From the NCBI GenBank assembly GCA_029961685.1, contig JARWKL010000002.1, positions 28,860,908 through 28,924,907 of the forward strand: DNA of 64,000 nucleotides, written 5' to 3'. The position numbers and the translations under genes are program-made. The stretch is from Aristolochia californica. Its lineage: Eukaryota; Streptophyta; Magnoliopsida; Piperales; Aristolochiaceae. Under the pieces are notes generated by a model, which had not been told where the DNA came from, did no database searches, and worked only from the letters and a program-made list of their open reading frames with translations. Positions 1 to 14,177 of the stretch are shown here, in pieces. The number at the start of each line of letters is the position of its first letter. Within the stretch, counting starts at the first letter, position 1.

Positions 1-2199
1 TACATAAACTCTAAACTTTTCATTTTTTTGTGATCTATTTGCCTTTTTTGTTTACGGGGTGAAGGGAGAGCGAAAACTCATTGTTTTGATTTAAGAAAAA
101 AGTATTCACCAAAAATGGAAATGCACAATGCAAAAATGTAGAGAGAGATAATTCCAAAGAGTGACTATAATTTTTAAGGATTGTAAACTCTTTTTACTTT
201 TTATATATCTGGTTTTCCTCTAGTTGGGAAAAGGGGGAGGCACATGATTTTTCACTGAGTGTTGACTCCCAATCCATAAGTCATTTCTTACAAAAATATA
301 GCCCGTTACGCATGATAAATCACTTTAAAATCATCTATGATTGTTAGGTCAAATATTTTTAAATGGGCAAAATAATGGCTTGTTTGACTCGGGAAAATAT
401 CCCACTGCACGTTCACTGGAGAATTTAATGACCGTTTGTTATTCTCTTTAAAAGGTTTGGATCCATAGGTCATTTTCATCTTTAACATGTTTCAAGCATG
501 CATATCCATTTTTAAAACATGTGTAGAAGAAATCTCGTTCTTATAAAATTCCCTGCTATCAAGGGTTGAACTAGTGGAATTTCCCAAACTTGGATGACAA
601 AACTTTTGTGTTCATTGGTGGTGTGTGAATAAAATTTCCTAACTTACATTGGTTATTGTTTTTAATTTTTCCATACATAAACTCTAAAATTTTTATTTTG
701 TTGTGATCTATTTACCTTTTTAGTATGCGGGGTGAAGTGAGAGCGAAAACTCAAAGTTTTGATTTAATAAAAAAGTATACATCTAAAATCGAAATGCACA
801 ATGCACGAGAGAGATAATTTGAAAGAGGGTCTTTAATTTTTAGGGATGGTAAACTCTTTTCAATTTTTATATATCAGGTTTTGCAATCATCGGGAAAAAG
901 GGGAGGCAGGGGATTTTTAACTGAGTGTTTACTCCTAATCCATAAGTCATTTCTTACAAAAATATAGCCCGTTACGCATGATAAATCACTTTACAATCAT
1001 CTTTGATTGTTAGGTTAGCTTTTTGTGAATGGGCAAAATAATGGCTTGTTTGACTCGGGTAAATATCCCATCGCACATTCTCTAGAGAATTTAATGAGCA
1101 TTAGTTATTCTCTTTAAAAGGTTTGGATCCATCGGTCATTTGAATCTTTAACATGTTTAAAGCATGCATCTCCACTTTTAAAACATTTGTAGAAGAAATC
1201 TCATTCTTATAAAATTCCAAGCTATCAAGGGTTGATCTAGTGGAATTTCCCTAACTTGGATAACAAAACTTTTGTGTTCATTGTTGAAGTAAGAATATTA
1301 TTTCTTTACTTACATTTGTTATTTTTTAAAATATTTTCTTTACATTAACTCTAAAATTTTCATTTTGTTGTGATCTATTTGCCTTTTTTGTTTACGGGAT
1401 GAAGGGAGAGGGAAAACTCAATGTTTTGATTTAAAAAAAAAGTATACATCTAAGATTGAAATGCACATTGCTCAAATGAAGAGAGAGATAATTCCAAAGA
1501 GTGTTAGAAATTTTTAGGGATTGTAAACTCTTTTCAGTTTTTATATATCAGGTTATACAATCGTCGGGAAAAGGGGGAGGTGGAGAATTTTTAGCAAAGT
1601 GTTGACTCCAGATCCATAAGTCATTACTTAAAAAAATGTAGCCCATTACGCAAGATAAATCACTTTACAATCATCTAAGATTTTTAGGTCAACTTTTTTA
1701 AATGGGCAAAATAATGGTTTTTTCGACTCTGGTAAATATCCCACAGCACGTTCACTGGAGAATTTAATAAGCGTTTGTTATTCTCTTTAAAAGGTTTGGA
1801 TCCATAGGTCATTTGCATCTTTAACATGTTTCAAGCATGCATATCCATTTTTAAAACATGTGTAGAAGAAATCTCGTTCTTAAAAAATTCCAAGCTATCA
1901 AGGGTTGAACTAGTGGAATTTCCCAAACTTGGATAACAAAATTTTTGTGTTCATTTGTGGTGTGTGAATAAAATTTCTTTGCTTACATTAGTTATTTTTT
2001 AAAATTTCTTCCATACATAAACTCTAAAAATTTCATTTTGTTGTGATCTATTTGCCTTTTTTGTTTACGGGGTGAAAGGAGAGTGAAAATTCAAAGTATT
2101 GATTTAAGAAAAAAGTATACATCTAAAATGGAAATGCACAATGCACAAATGTAGAGAGAGAAAAATCCAAAGTGTGTCTTTAATTTTTACGGATTGTAA

Positions 2200-2230
2200 A
2201 ATCTTTTTAGTTTTACAAAAATATAGCCCA
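2200..2230 (+). repeat. Deletion breakpoint of about 88 bp inside a monomer
   Basis: CTTTTTAGTTTT is joined to ACAAAAATATAGCCC. The TATATATCAGG run, the G-rich tract and the TGTTGACTCCCAATCC segment that normally lie between are absent. The enclosing anchor interval is 585 bp. Confidence 0.88.
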
Positions 2231-5200
2231 TTACGCATGATAAATAACTTTACAAACATTTATGATTGTTTGGTCAACTTTTTGTAAATGGGAAAAATAA
2301 TGGCTTGTTTGACTCGAGTAAATATCCCACCGCACGTTCTCTGGAGAATTTAATGAGCGTTTGTTATTCTATTTAAAGGTTTGGATCCATAGGTCATTTG
2401 TATCTTTAACATGTTTCAAGCATGCATATCCATTTTTAAAACGTGTGTAGAAGAAATCTCATTCTTATTAAATTCCAAGCTATGAAGGGTTGAATTAGAG
2501 GAATTTCAAAAACTTGGATAACAAAACTTTTATGTTCATTTGAGGTGTGTGAATAAAATTTCCTATCTTACATTTTTTATTGTTTTAAATTTTTTCCATA
2601 CATAAACTCTAAAATTTTCATTTCGTTGTGATCTATTTGCCTTTGTTGTTTACGGGGTGAAGGGAGAGCGAAAACTCAAAGTTTTTATTTAAAAAAAAGT
2701 ATACTTCTAAAATGGAAATGCACAATGCACAAATGTAGAGAGAGATAATTCCAATGAGTATCTATAATTTTTAGTGCTGGTAAACTCTTTTCAGTTTTTA
2801 TATATCAGGTTTTGCAATCGTCGGGAAAAGGGGGAGGCGGGGGATTTTTAACTGAGCGTTGACTCCCAATCTATAAGTCATTTCTTACAAAAATATAACC
2901 CATTATGCATGATAAATTACTTTACAATCTTCTATGATTGTTAGGTCAGCTTTTTTGTAAATGGGATAAATAATGGCTTGTTTCACTCATGTAAATATCC
3001 CATCACACATTCACTAGAGAATTTAATGAGCATTTGTTATTCTCTTTAAAAGGTTTGGATCCAGAGGTCATTTGCAACTTTAACATGTTTCAAGCATGCA
3101 TATAAATTTTAAAAACATGTGTAGAAGAAATCTTGTTTGTATAAAATTCCAAGCTATCAAGCGTTGAAATAGTGGAATTTCCTGAACTTGGAAAACAAAA
3201 CTTTTGTGTTCTTTTGTGGTGTGTGAATAAAATTTCTTTACTTACATTTGTTATTTTTTAAAATTTTTTCCCTACTGAAACTCTAAAATTTTCATTTTGT
3301 TGTAATCTATTTGCCTTTTTTGTTTATAGGGTGAAGGGAGAGCGAAAACTCAAAGTTTTGATTTAAGAAAAAAATATACATCTAAAATGGAAATGCACAA
3401 TGCCAAAATGTAGAGAGAGATAATTCTAAAGAGTGTCTGTGATTTCTAGAGTTTGTAAACTCTTTTCAGTTTTTATATATCTATTTTTTCAATCATCGGG
3501 AAAAGGGGGAGGCGGGGGATTTTTAACTGAGTGTTGACTCCCAATCCATAAGTCATTTCTTACAAAAATATAGCTCATTACTCATGATAAATCACTTTAC
3601 AATCATCTATGATTGTTAGGTAAGCTTTTTGTAAATGGGCAAAATAATGGTTTGTTTGACTCAAGTAAAATATCCCACCGCACGTTCACTGGAGAATTTA
3701 ATGAGGGTTTGTTTTCCTCTTTAAAAGGTTTGGATCCATAGGTCATTTGTATCTTTAACATGTTTCAAGCATGCATATCCATTTTTAAACATTTGTAGAA
3801 GAAATCTCGTTCTTATAAAATTCCCAGCTATCAAGGGTTGCAATAGTGGAATTTCCCAAACATGGATAAAAAAACTTTTGTGTTCATTGGTGGTGTGTGA
3901 ATAAAATTTCCTTAGTTACATTTTTTATTGTTTTTAATTTTTTCCATTCTTAAACTCTAAAATTTTCATTTTATTGTGATATATTTTCCTTTTTAGTTTG
4001 CGGGATGAAGGGAGTGCGAAACTCAAAGTTTTGATTTAATAAAAAAGTATACTTCTAAAATGGAAATGCACAATGCAAAAATGTAGAGAGAGATAATTCC
4101 AAAGAGTTACTTTAATTTTTAGGGATGGTAAACTCGTTTCAGTTTTTATATATCAGGTTTTGCAATCGTCGGGAAAAGGGGGAGGCTGGGGATTTTCAAT
4201 TGAGTGTTTACTCCCAATCCATAAGTCATTTCTTACAAAAATATAGGCCGTTAGGCATGATAAATCACTTTACAATCATCTATCATTGTTATGTCAGCTT
4301 TTTGTAAATAGGCAAAATAATGGCTTGTTTGATTGGGGTAAATATCCCACCACACGTTCTTCGGAATATTTAATGAGCGTTTGTTATTCTCTTTAAAAGG
4401 TTTGGATCCATAGGTCATTTACATTTTTAACATGTTTCAAGCATGCATATCCAGTTTTAAAACATGTGTAGAAGAAATCTCGTTCTTATTAAATTCCAAA
4501 CTATCAAGGGTTCAAGTAGTGGAATTTCCCAAACTTGGATAACAAAAATTTTGTGTTCATTTGAGGTGTGTGAATAAAATTTCCTATCTGAAAATTGTTA
4601 TTATTTTAAATTTTTTCCATACATAAACTCTAAAATTTTCATTTTGTTGTGATCTATTTGCCTTTGTTGTTTCCGGGTTGAAGGGAGAGAGAAAACTCAA
4701 AGTTTTGATTTAAAAAAAAAGTATATATCTAAAATGGAAATGCACAAGGCACAAATGTTGAGAGAGATAATTCCAATGAGTGTCTGTAATTTTTAGGGCT
4801 GGTAAACTCTTTTCAATTTTTATATATCAGGTTATACAATCATCGGGAAAAGGGGGCGGCGGGCTATTTTTAACTGAGTGTTGACTCCCAATCCATAAGT
4901 CATTTCTTACAAAATATCGCCTGTTACGAATGATAAATTACTTTACAATCATCTATGTTTGTTAGGTCGACGTTTTTTAAATGGGACAAATAATGGCTTG
5001 TTCCACTCGGGTAAATATCCCATCACCCATTCACTAGAGAATTTAATGAGCGTTTGTTATTCTCATTAAAAGGTTTGGATCCATAGGTCATTTGCATCTT
5101 TAACATGTTTCCAGCATGCATATCCATTTTTAAAACTTGTGTAGAAGAAATCTTGTTCGTATAAAATTCCAAGCTATCAAGCATTGAACTAGTGGAATTT

Positions 5201-5800
5201 CCAAAACTTGGGTAACAAAAGTTGTGTGTTCATTTGTGGTGTGTGAATAAAATTTCTTTACTTACATTTGTTATTTTTTTAAATTTTTTCCATACATAAA
5301 CTCTAAAATTTTCATTTTGTTGAGATCTATTTGCCTTTTTTGTTTACGGGGTGAAGAGAGAGCAAAAATTCAAAGTTTTAGTTTAACAAAAAAATTATAC
5401 ATCTAAAATGGAAATGCACAATGCACAAATGTAGAGAGAGATAATTCAAAAGAGTGTCATTAATTTTTTTGGATTCTAAACTCGTTTCAGTTTTTATATA
5501 TCAGGTTTTACAATCGTTGTTAAAAGAGGGAAGTGGGGGATTTTTAAGTGAGTGTTGACTCCCAATCCTTAAGTGATTTCTTACAAAAATATAGCCCGTT
5601 ATGCATGATAAATCACTTTACAAACATCTAAAATTGTTAGGGCTGCTTTTTGTAAATGGGCAAAAAAATGGCTTGTTTGACTCAGGAAAATATCCCTCCG
5701 CACATTCACTGGAGAATTTAATGAGCATTTGTTATTCTCTTTAAAATGTTTGGATCCATTAGTCATTTGTATCTTTAAAATGTTTCAAGCATGCATATCC

Positions 5801-5862
5801 ATTTTTTAAACATAAACGCTAAAATTTTCCATTTTTTCCATACATAAACGCTAAAATTTTCA
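5801..5862 (+). repeat. Deletion with a local 32-bp-period duplication
   Basis: After GCATATCCATTTTTTAAA the sequence jumps to CATAAACGCTAAAATTTT (5811-5828), which is then repeated at 5843-5860. About 160 bp that normally separate these landmarks are missing, including the GAACTAGTGG segment. The shared CGCT variant (consensus CTCT) shows that the second copy was made from the first. Confidence 0.86.
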
Positions 5863-6143
5863 TTTTGTTGTGATCTATTTGTCTTTTTTGTTTATGAGGT
5901 GAAGGGAGAGCGAAAACTCAAAGTTTTGATTTAATAAAAAAGTATACAACTAAAATGGAAATGCACAATGCAAAAATGTAGAGAGAGATAATTCCAAAGG
6001 GTCTCTTTAATTTTAGGGATTGTAAACTATTTTCAGTTTTTATATATTAGGTTTTGCAATCGTCGGGAAAAGGGGGAGGCGAGGGATTTTTAACTGAGTG
6101 ATAACACCCAATCTATAAGTTATTTCTTACAAAAATATAGCCC

Positions 6144-6199
6144 ATTATGCATGATACATCACTTTACAATCATTACGCATGATACATCACTTTACAATC
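6144..6199 (+). repeat. 28-bp direct tandem duplication within a monomer
   Basis: The 28 bp beginning ATTATGCATGATACATC (6144-6171) are repeated with one difference (ATTACGCATG...) at 6172-6199. Both copies carry the private base GATACATC instead of GATAAATC, so the duplication is local and recent. Confidence 0.92.
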
Positions 6200-7719
6200 A
6201 TCTATGATTGTTAGGTCAGCTTTTTGTAAATGGGCAAAATAATGGCTTGTTGGACTCGGGTAAATATCCCACCGCACGTTCACTGGAGAATTTAATGAGC
6301 GTTTGTTATTCTCTTTAAAAGGTTTGGATCCATAGGTCATTTGCATCTTTTACAAGTTTCAAGCATGCATATCCATTTTTAATACATGTGTAGAAGAAAT
6401 CTTTGTTCTTATAAAAATCCAAGCTATCAAAGGTTGAACTAGTGGAATTTCCCTAACTGTGATAACAAAACTTTTGTGTTCATTTGTGGTGTGTGAATAA
6501 AATTTCTTTACTTACATTTGTAATTTTTTCCACACATAAACTCTAAAATTTTCATTTTGTTGTGATCTATTTCCCTTTTTTGTTTATGGAGTGAAGGGAG
6601 AGCGAAAATTCGAAGTTTTGATTTAAGAAAAAAGTATATATCTATAATGGAAATGCACAATGTACAAATGTAGAGAGAGATAATTCCAAAGAGTGTCATT
6701 AATTTTTAGGGATTGTAAACTCTTTTCAGTTTTTATATATCACGTTTTGGAATCCTCGGGAAAAGGGGGTGGCTGGGAATTTTTAAATGAGTGTTGACTC
6801 CCAATCCATATGTCATTTCTTACAAAAATATAGCCCGTTATGCATGATAAATCACTTTCCAATCATCTATGATTGTTAGGGCAGCTTTTTGTAAATGGGT
6901 AAAATAATGGGTTGTTTGACTCAGGTAAATATCCCACCGCACATTCACTGGAGAGTTTATTGAGCGTTTTTTGTTCTCTTTAAATGGTTTGGATCCATAG
7001 GTCATTTGCATCTTTAACATGTTTCAAGCATGCACATCCATTTTTCAAACATGTGTAGAATAAATCTCATTCTTATAAAATTTCAAGCTATCAAGGGTTG
7101 AACTAGTAGAATTTCCCAAACTTGGATAACAAAACTTTTGTGTTCAATTGTGGTGTGTGAATAAAATTTCTTTACTAACATTTGTTATTGTTTTAAATTC
7201 TTTCCCTACATAAATTCTTAAATTTTCATTTTGTTGTGAACAATTTCCCTTTTTTGTTTACGGGGTGAGGGGAGAGCGAGAACTCAAAGTTTTGATTTAA
7301 GAAAAAAGTATACATCTAAAATGGAAATGCACAATGCACAAATGTAGAGAGAGATAATTTCAAAAAGTGTCTGTAATTTTTAGGGATTGTAAACTCTTTT
7401 CAGGTTTTGCAATCGTCGGGAAAAGGGGGAGGCGGGGTATTTTTATCGGAGTGTTGACTCCCAGTCCATAAGTCATTTCTTAAAAAAATATAGCCCGTTA
7501 CGCATGATAAATCAATTTGAATTCATTTATGATTGTTGGGTAAGGTTTTTGTAAATGGGCAAAACAATTTCTTGTTGACTCGGGTAAATATCCCACCGCA
7601 CATTCACTGGAGAATTTATTGATCGTGTTTGTTATTCTCTTTAATAGATTTGGATCCTCAGGTCATTTGCATATTTAACATGTATCAAGCATGCATATCC
7701 ATTTTTAAAACATGTGTAG

Positions 7720-7805
7720 CAGAAATCTCATTCGCTGGAGAATTTTTACATACATAAACTCTAAAATTTACATTTTGTTGTGATCAATTTGTCTTTTTTG
7801 AGTTA
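7720..7805 (+). repeat. Doubly rearranged monomer with a templated insertion
   Basis: AATCTCATTC is followed by GCTGGAGAATTT, which belongs to a segment about 120 bp upstream in the monomer, and then by TTACATACATAAAC, which belongs well downstream. Further on, GTCTTTTTTG (7791-7800) joins AGTTAAGAAAAAG, losing about 45 bp that hold the GGGGTGAAGGGAGAGCG segment. The enclosing anchor interval is 518 bp. Confidence 0.85.
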
Positions 7806-9089
7806 AGAAAAAGTATGCATCCAAAATGGAAATGCACAATGCAAACATGTAGAGAGAGATAATTCCAAAGAGTGTATGTAATTTTTATCGATTATATACT
7901 CTTTTCAGTTTATGTATATCATGTTTTGCAATCGTCAAGAAAAGAGGGAGGCTGGGCATTTTTTACTGAGTGTTGACTCCCAATCCATAAGTCATTTCTT
8001 ACAAAAATATAGCCCGTTATGCATGTTAAAAAACTTTACTATCATCTATGATTGTTAGGTGAGCCTTTTGTAAATGGGCAAAATAATGGCTTGTTTGACT
8101 CGGGTAAATATCCCACCGCATGTTCACTGGAGAATTTAATGAGCGTTTGTTATTCTCTTTAAAATATTTGGATCCATAGGTCATTTGCATCTTTAACATG
8201 TTTAAAGCAAACATTCCATTTTTAAAACATGTGTTGAAGAAATCTCGTTCTTTTAAAACAACAAGAAATCAAGGGTTGAACTAGTGGAATTTCCCAAACT
8301 TGGATAACAAATCTTTAGTGTTCATTTGTGGTGTGTGAATAAAATTTCCTTACTTAATTTTATTACTGTTTTAATTTTTTTCCATACATAAACTCTAATA
8401 TTTTCATTTTGGTGTGATCTATTTGTCTTTTTTGTTTACGAGGTGAAGGGAGAGCGAAAAATCAAAGTTTTGATTTAAGAAAAAAGTACAAATCTAAAAT
8501 GGAAATGCACAATGCACAAATGTAGAGAGAGATAATTCCAAAGAGTGTTTGTAATTTTTAGGGATTGTAAACTCTATTCAGTTTTTATATATCAGGTTTT
8601 TCAATCGTCGGGAAAAGGGGGAGGTAGGGGATTTTTAACTGAGTGTTGACTCCCAATCCGTAAGTCATTTCTTAAAAAAATATAGCCCGTTACGCATGAT
8701 AAATCACTTTACAATCATATATGATTGTAAGGACAGATTTTTGTGAATGGACAAAATAATGGCTTGTTTGACTCGGGTAAATATCCCACCGTACGTTCAC
8801 TGGAAAATTTAATGTGCATTTTTTATTCTCTTTAAAATATAGGATCCATAGGTCATTTGCATCTTTAACATGTTTCAAGCATACATATCCATTTTCAAAA
8901 TTTGAGTAGAAGAAATCTCGTTCTTATAAAATTCCAGGCTATCAAGGGTCCCAAACCTGGATAACAAAACTTTTGTGTTCATTTGTGGTGTGTGAATAAA
9001 ATTTCTTTACTTACATTTGTTATTGTTTTAAATATTTTCCATACATAAAATCTAAAATTTTCATTTTGTTGTGATCAATTTGCCTTTTT

Positions 9090-9125
9090 TTTACAGGGTG
9101 AAGGGAGATCGAATATACATCTAAA
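9090..9125 (+). repeat. Deletion of about 38 bp inside a monomer
   Basis: GGTGAAGGGAGATCGA is joined to ATATACATCTAAAATGG. The ACTCAAAGTTTTGATTTAAG segment that normally lies between is absent. A similar loss of about 27 bp occurs independently near 29118. Confidence 0.85.
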
Positions 9126-12100
9126 ATGGAAATGCACAATGCACAAATGTAGAGAGTGATAATTCCAAAGCGTGTCTGTAATTTTTTGGGAATGTAAACT
9201 CTTTTCAGTTTTTATATATCAGGTTTTGCACTCATCGGGAAAAAGGGGAGGAGGGAAATTTTTAACTGAATGTTGACTCCCAATCAATAAGTCATTTCTT
9301 ACAAAAAAACTGCCCATTACACATGATAAATCATTTTACAATCATCTATGATTTTTAGGTAAACTTTTTTTAATTGGGCAATATAATGGCTTGTTTGACT
9401 CGGATAAATATCCCACCGCACGTTCACTGGTGAATTTAATGAGTGTTTGTTCATCTCTTTAAAATATTTGGATCCATAGGACATTTGCATCATTAACATA
9501 TTTGAAGCATGCATATCCATTTTTAAAACATGTGTAGAAGAAATCTCGTTCTTATAAAATTCCAAGCTACCAAGGGTTGAACTAGTGGAATTTCCCAAAC
9601 TTGGATAACAAAACTTTTGATTTCATTTGTGGTGTGTGAAAAAATTTCCTTACTTACATTTTTTATTCTTTTAAATATTTTCATACATAAACTCCAAAAT
9701 TTTCATTTCGTTGTGATCTATTTGCCTTTTTTGTTTATGGGGTTAAGGGAGAGTGAAAACTCAAAGTTTTGATTTCAGAAAAAAGTATGCATCTAAAATG
9801 GAAATGCAAAATGCAAAAATGTCGAGAGATATAATTCCAAAGAGTGTCTGTAACTTTTAGGGATTGTAAACTTATTTCAGTTTTTATATATCAGGTTTTG
9901 CAATTGTCGGGAAAAGGGAGAGGCGGGGTATTTTTAACTGAGTGTTGACTCCAAATCCATAAGTCATTCTTACAAAAATATAGCCCGTTACGCATGATAA
10001 ATCACTTTCCAATCATCTATCTTTTTTAGGTCAGCTTTTTGTAAATGGGCAAAATAATGGCTTGTTTGACTCGGGTAAATATCCCACCGCACGTTCACTG
10101 GAAAATTCAATGAGCGTTTGTTATTCTCTTTGAAAGGTTTCCATCCATAGGTCATTTGCATCTTTAACATGTTTCAAGCATGAATATCCTTTTTTCAAAC
10201 ATGTGTGGAAGAAATCTCGTTCTGATAAAATTCCAAGCAATCAAGGGTTGAACAAGTGGAATTTCCAAAACTTGGATAACAAAACTTTTGTGTACATTTG
10301 TGGAGTGTGAATAAAATTTATATACTTACATTTGTTATTGTTTTAAATTTTTAACATACATAAACACTAAAATTTTCATTTCGTTCCTATTTTTCTTTTT
10401 TGTTTACAGGGTGAAGGGAGACGGAAAACTCAAAGTTCTGAATTAAGAAAAAAGTATACATTTAAAATGTAAATGCACAATGCACAATTGTAGAGAGAGA
10501 TAATTCCAAAGAGTGTCTTAAATTTTTAGGGATTGTAAACTCTTTTCAGTTTTTATATATCAGGTTTTGCAATCGTCGGGAAACGAGGGAGGCTGGGGAT
10601 TTTTAACTGAGTGTTGACTCCCAATCCATAAGTCATTTCTTAAAAAAATATAGCCCGTTACGCATGATAAATCACTTTACAATCATCTATGATTGTTAGG
10701 TAAGCTTTTTGTAAATGGGTAAAATAATGGCTTGTTTGACTAGGGTAAATATCCCACTGCGCGTTCACTGGAGAATTTAATGAGCTTTTGTTATCCTCTT
10801 TAAAAGATTTGGATCCATAGGTCATTTGCATCTTTAACTTGTTTCGAGCATGCCTATCCATTTTTAAAACATGTGTAGAAGAAATCTCGTTCTCATAAAA
10901 TTCCAAGCTATCAAGGGTTGAAGAAGTGGAATTTCCCAAACTTGGATAACAAATCTTTTGTGTTCCTTTGTGGTGTTTGAATAATATTTCCTTACTTACA
11001 TTTGTTACTGTTTTAAATTTTTTTTCATACATAAACTCTAATATCTTCATTTTGTTGTGATCTATTTGTCTTTTTTGTTTACGTGGTGAAGAGAGAGCGA
11101 AAACTCAAAGTTTGGATTTAAAAAAAATGGATATATCAAAAATGGAAATGCACAATGCACAAATGTAGAGGGAGATAATTCCAAAGAGTGTCTATAATTC
11201 TTAGGGATTGCAAACTCTTTTTAGTTTTTATATATAAGGTTTTGCAATCGTTGGCAAAAGGGGGAGGCGAGGGATTTTTAATTGAGTGTCGACTCCCAAT
11301 CCATAAGTCATTTCCTTCAAAAATATAGCCCGTTGCCCATGATAAATCACTTTACAATCATCTATGATTGTTAGGTAAGCTTTTTGTAAATGGGCAAAAT
11401 AATGGCTTGTTTGACTCGGGTAAATATCCCATCGCACGTTCACAGGAGAATTTAATGAGTGTTTGTTATTCTCTTTAAAAGGTTTGGATCCATAGGTCAT
11501 TTGCATCTTTAACATGTTTCAAGCATGCATATGCATTTTTACAACAAGTGTAGAAGAAATCTCGTTTTAATAAATTTCCAAGCTATCTAGGGTTGAACTA
11601 GTGGAATTTCACAAACTTGGATAGCAAAACTTTTGTTTTCATTTGAGGTGGATGAAAAAAATTTCTTTACTTACATTTTTTATGGTTTAAAATTTTTTCC
11701 ATACATAAAATCTAAAATTTTCATTTTGCTGTGATCTATTTACCTTTTTTGTTTATGGGGTGAAGGGAGAGCGAAAACTCAAAGTTTTGATTTAGGAAAA
11801 AAGTATACATCTGAAATGGAAATGCACAATGCACAAATGTAGAGAGAGATAATACCAAAGAGTATCATAATTTTTAGGGATTGCAAACTCTTTTCAGTTT
11901 TTATATATCAGGTTTTGCAATCGTTGGGAAAAGGGGGAGGCGGGGGATTTTTAATTGAGTGTTGACTCCCAATCAATAAGTCATTTGTTTGATAAATATA
12001 GCCCATTGGGCATGATAAATCACTTTACAATAATCTATGATTTTTAGGTAAGCTTTTTGTAAATGGGCAAAATAATGGCTTGTTTGACTCGGATAAATAT

Positions 12101-14177
12101 TCCACTGCACGTTCACTGGAGAATTTAATGAGCGTTTGTTATTCTCTTTAAAAGGCTTGGATCCATGGGTCATTTAAATCTTTAACATGTTTCATGCATG
12201 TATATCCATTTTTACTACATGTGTAGAAGAAATCTCGTTCTTATAAATTTCCAAGCTATCTAGGGTTGAACTAGTGGAATTTCCCAAACCTGGATAACAA
12301 AACTTTTGTGTTCATTTGAGGTGTTTGAATAAAATTTATTTACTTAAATTTTTTATTTTTAATTTTTTTTCCAAACATAAACTCTTAAATTTTCATTTTG
12401 TTGTTATCTATTTACCTTTTTTGTTTACGGGGTGAAGGGAGAGCGAAAAACGCAAAGTTTTGATTTAAGAAAAAAATATACATCTAAAATAGAATTGCAC
12501 AATGCACAAATGTAGAGAAGATATTTCTTAAGAGTGTCTATATTTTTTAGGGATTGTAAACTCTTTTCAGTTTTATATATCAAGTTTTGTAATTGTCGGG
12601 AAAAGGGACAGGCGGGGGATTTTTAACTGTGTGTTGACTCCCAATCCATAAGTCATTTGTTTAAAAAAAATAGCCTGTTAAACATGATAGATCACTTTAC
12701 AATCATCTATGATTTTTAGGTCAGCTTTTTGTAAATGGGCAAAATAATGGTTTGTTTGACTTGGGTAAATATCCCACTGCACGTTCATAGGAGAATTTAA
12801 TGCGCGCTTTTTATTCTCTTTAAAAGGTGTGGATACATAGGTCATTTGTATCTTTAACATGTTTCCAGCACGGATATCCATTTTTAAAACATGTGTAGAA
12901 GAAATCTCGTTCTTATAAAATTTAAAGCTATCAAGGGTTGAACTAGTGGAATTTCCCAAACTTGGATAACAAAACTTTTGTGTTCATTTGTGGTGTGTGA
13001 ATAAAATTTCCTTACTTACATTTGTTATTGTTTTAAATTTATTCCATACATAAACTCTAAAATTTTCATTTTGTTGTGATCTATTTGCCTTTTTTTGTTT
13101 ACGGGGTGAAGGGAGAGCAAAAACTCAAAGTTTTGATTTAAGAAAAAATTATACATCTAAAATGGAAATGCACAATGCAAAAATTTAGAGAGAGATAATT
13201 CCAAAGAGGGTCTATAATTTTTAGGGATTGTAATCTCTTTTTAGTTGTTATATATCAGGTTTTGCAAACGTCAGGAAAAGAGGGAGGCGGGAGATTTTTA
13301 ATGGAGTGTTGACTCCCAATCCATAAGTCATTTCTTACAAAAATATAGAACGTTATGCATGATAAATCACTTTAAAATCATCTATGATTGTTAGGTCAGC
13401 TTTTTATAAATGGGCAAAATAATGGCTGGTTTGACACTAGTAAATATCCGACCGCACGTTCACTAGAGAATTTAATGAACGTTTGTTATTCTCTTTAAAA
13501 GTTTTGCATCTGTAGGTCATTTGCATCTTTAACATGTTTCAAGCATGCATGTCCATTTTTAAAACATGTGTAGATGAAATCTTGTGCTTATAAAATTCCA
13601 AGCTATCAAGGTTTGAACTAGTGGAATTTCCCAAACTTGGATAACAAAACTTTTGTGTTCATTTGTGGTGTGTGAATAAAATTTCTTTACTTACATTTTT
13701 TATTATTTAAAATTTTTTCCATACATAAACTCTAAAATTTTCATTATGTTGTGATCTATTTGCGTTTTTGGTTTACTCGGTGAGGGGAGAGCAAAGACTC
13801 AAAGTTTTGTTTTAAGAAAAAAGTGTACATCTAAAATGGAAATGCACAATGCACAAAGTAGGGAAAGATAATTCCAAAGAGTGTCTGTAATTTTTAGGGA
13901 TTGTAAACTCTTTTCAGTTTTTATATATCAGGTTTTGCAATCGTCGGGAAAAGGGGGTGGCATGGATTTTTAACTGAGTGTTGACTCCCAATCCATAAGT
14001 CATTTCTTAAAAAAATATTTCCCATTATGCATGATAAATCACTTTACAATCATCTATGATTGTTTGCTCAGCTTTTTGTAAAAGGGCAAAATAATGGCTT
14101 GTTTGACTTGGGTAAATATCCCACCGTACGTTCACTAGAGAATTTAATGAGCGTTTATTATTCTCTTCAAAAGTTTT

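Larger units (their letters stand above)
1..14177 (+). repeat. Block L sub-region a: monomers without clear higher-order pattern
   Basis: BamHI-anchor positions: 459, 1125, 1798, 2383, 3057, 3732, 4404, 5077, 5752, 6326, 6991, 7652, 8170, 8842, 9470, 10141, 10811, 11486, 12159, 12831, 13506. The site is mutated at 10141 (CCATCC), 12831 (GGATAC) and 13506 (GCATCT). Spacings below 660 mark internally deleted units: 1798-2383, 5752-6326, 7652-8170 and 8842-9470. The other intervals are 661-675 bp. I saw no regular alternation of monomer types here. Confidence 0.9.

Noticed and set aside
10658..11050. Longest open frame (130 codons, minus strand) as a protein-coding gene
   Set aside because: It is one unit of the satellite with chance loss of two common stop codons. 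Neighbouring units carry the same sequence with stops and frameshifts, and there is no codon bias, signal or domain.
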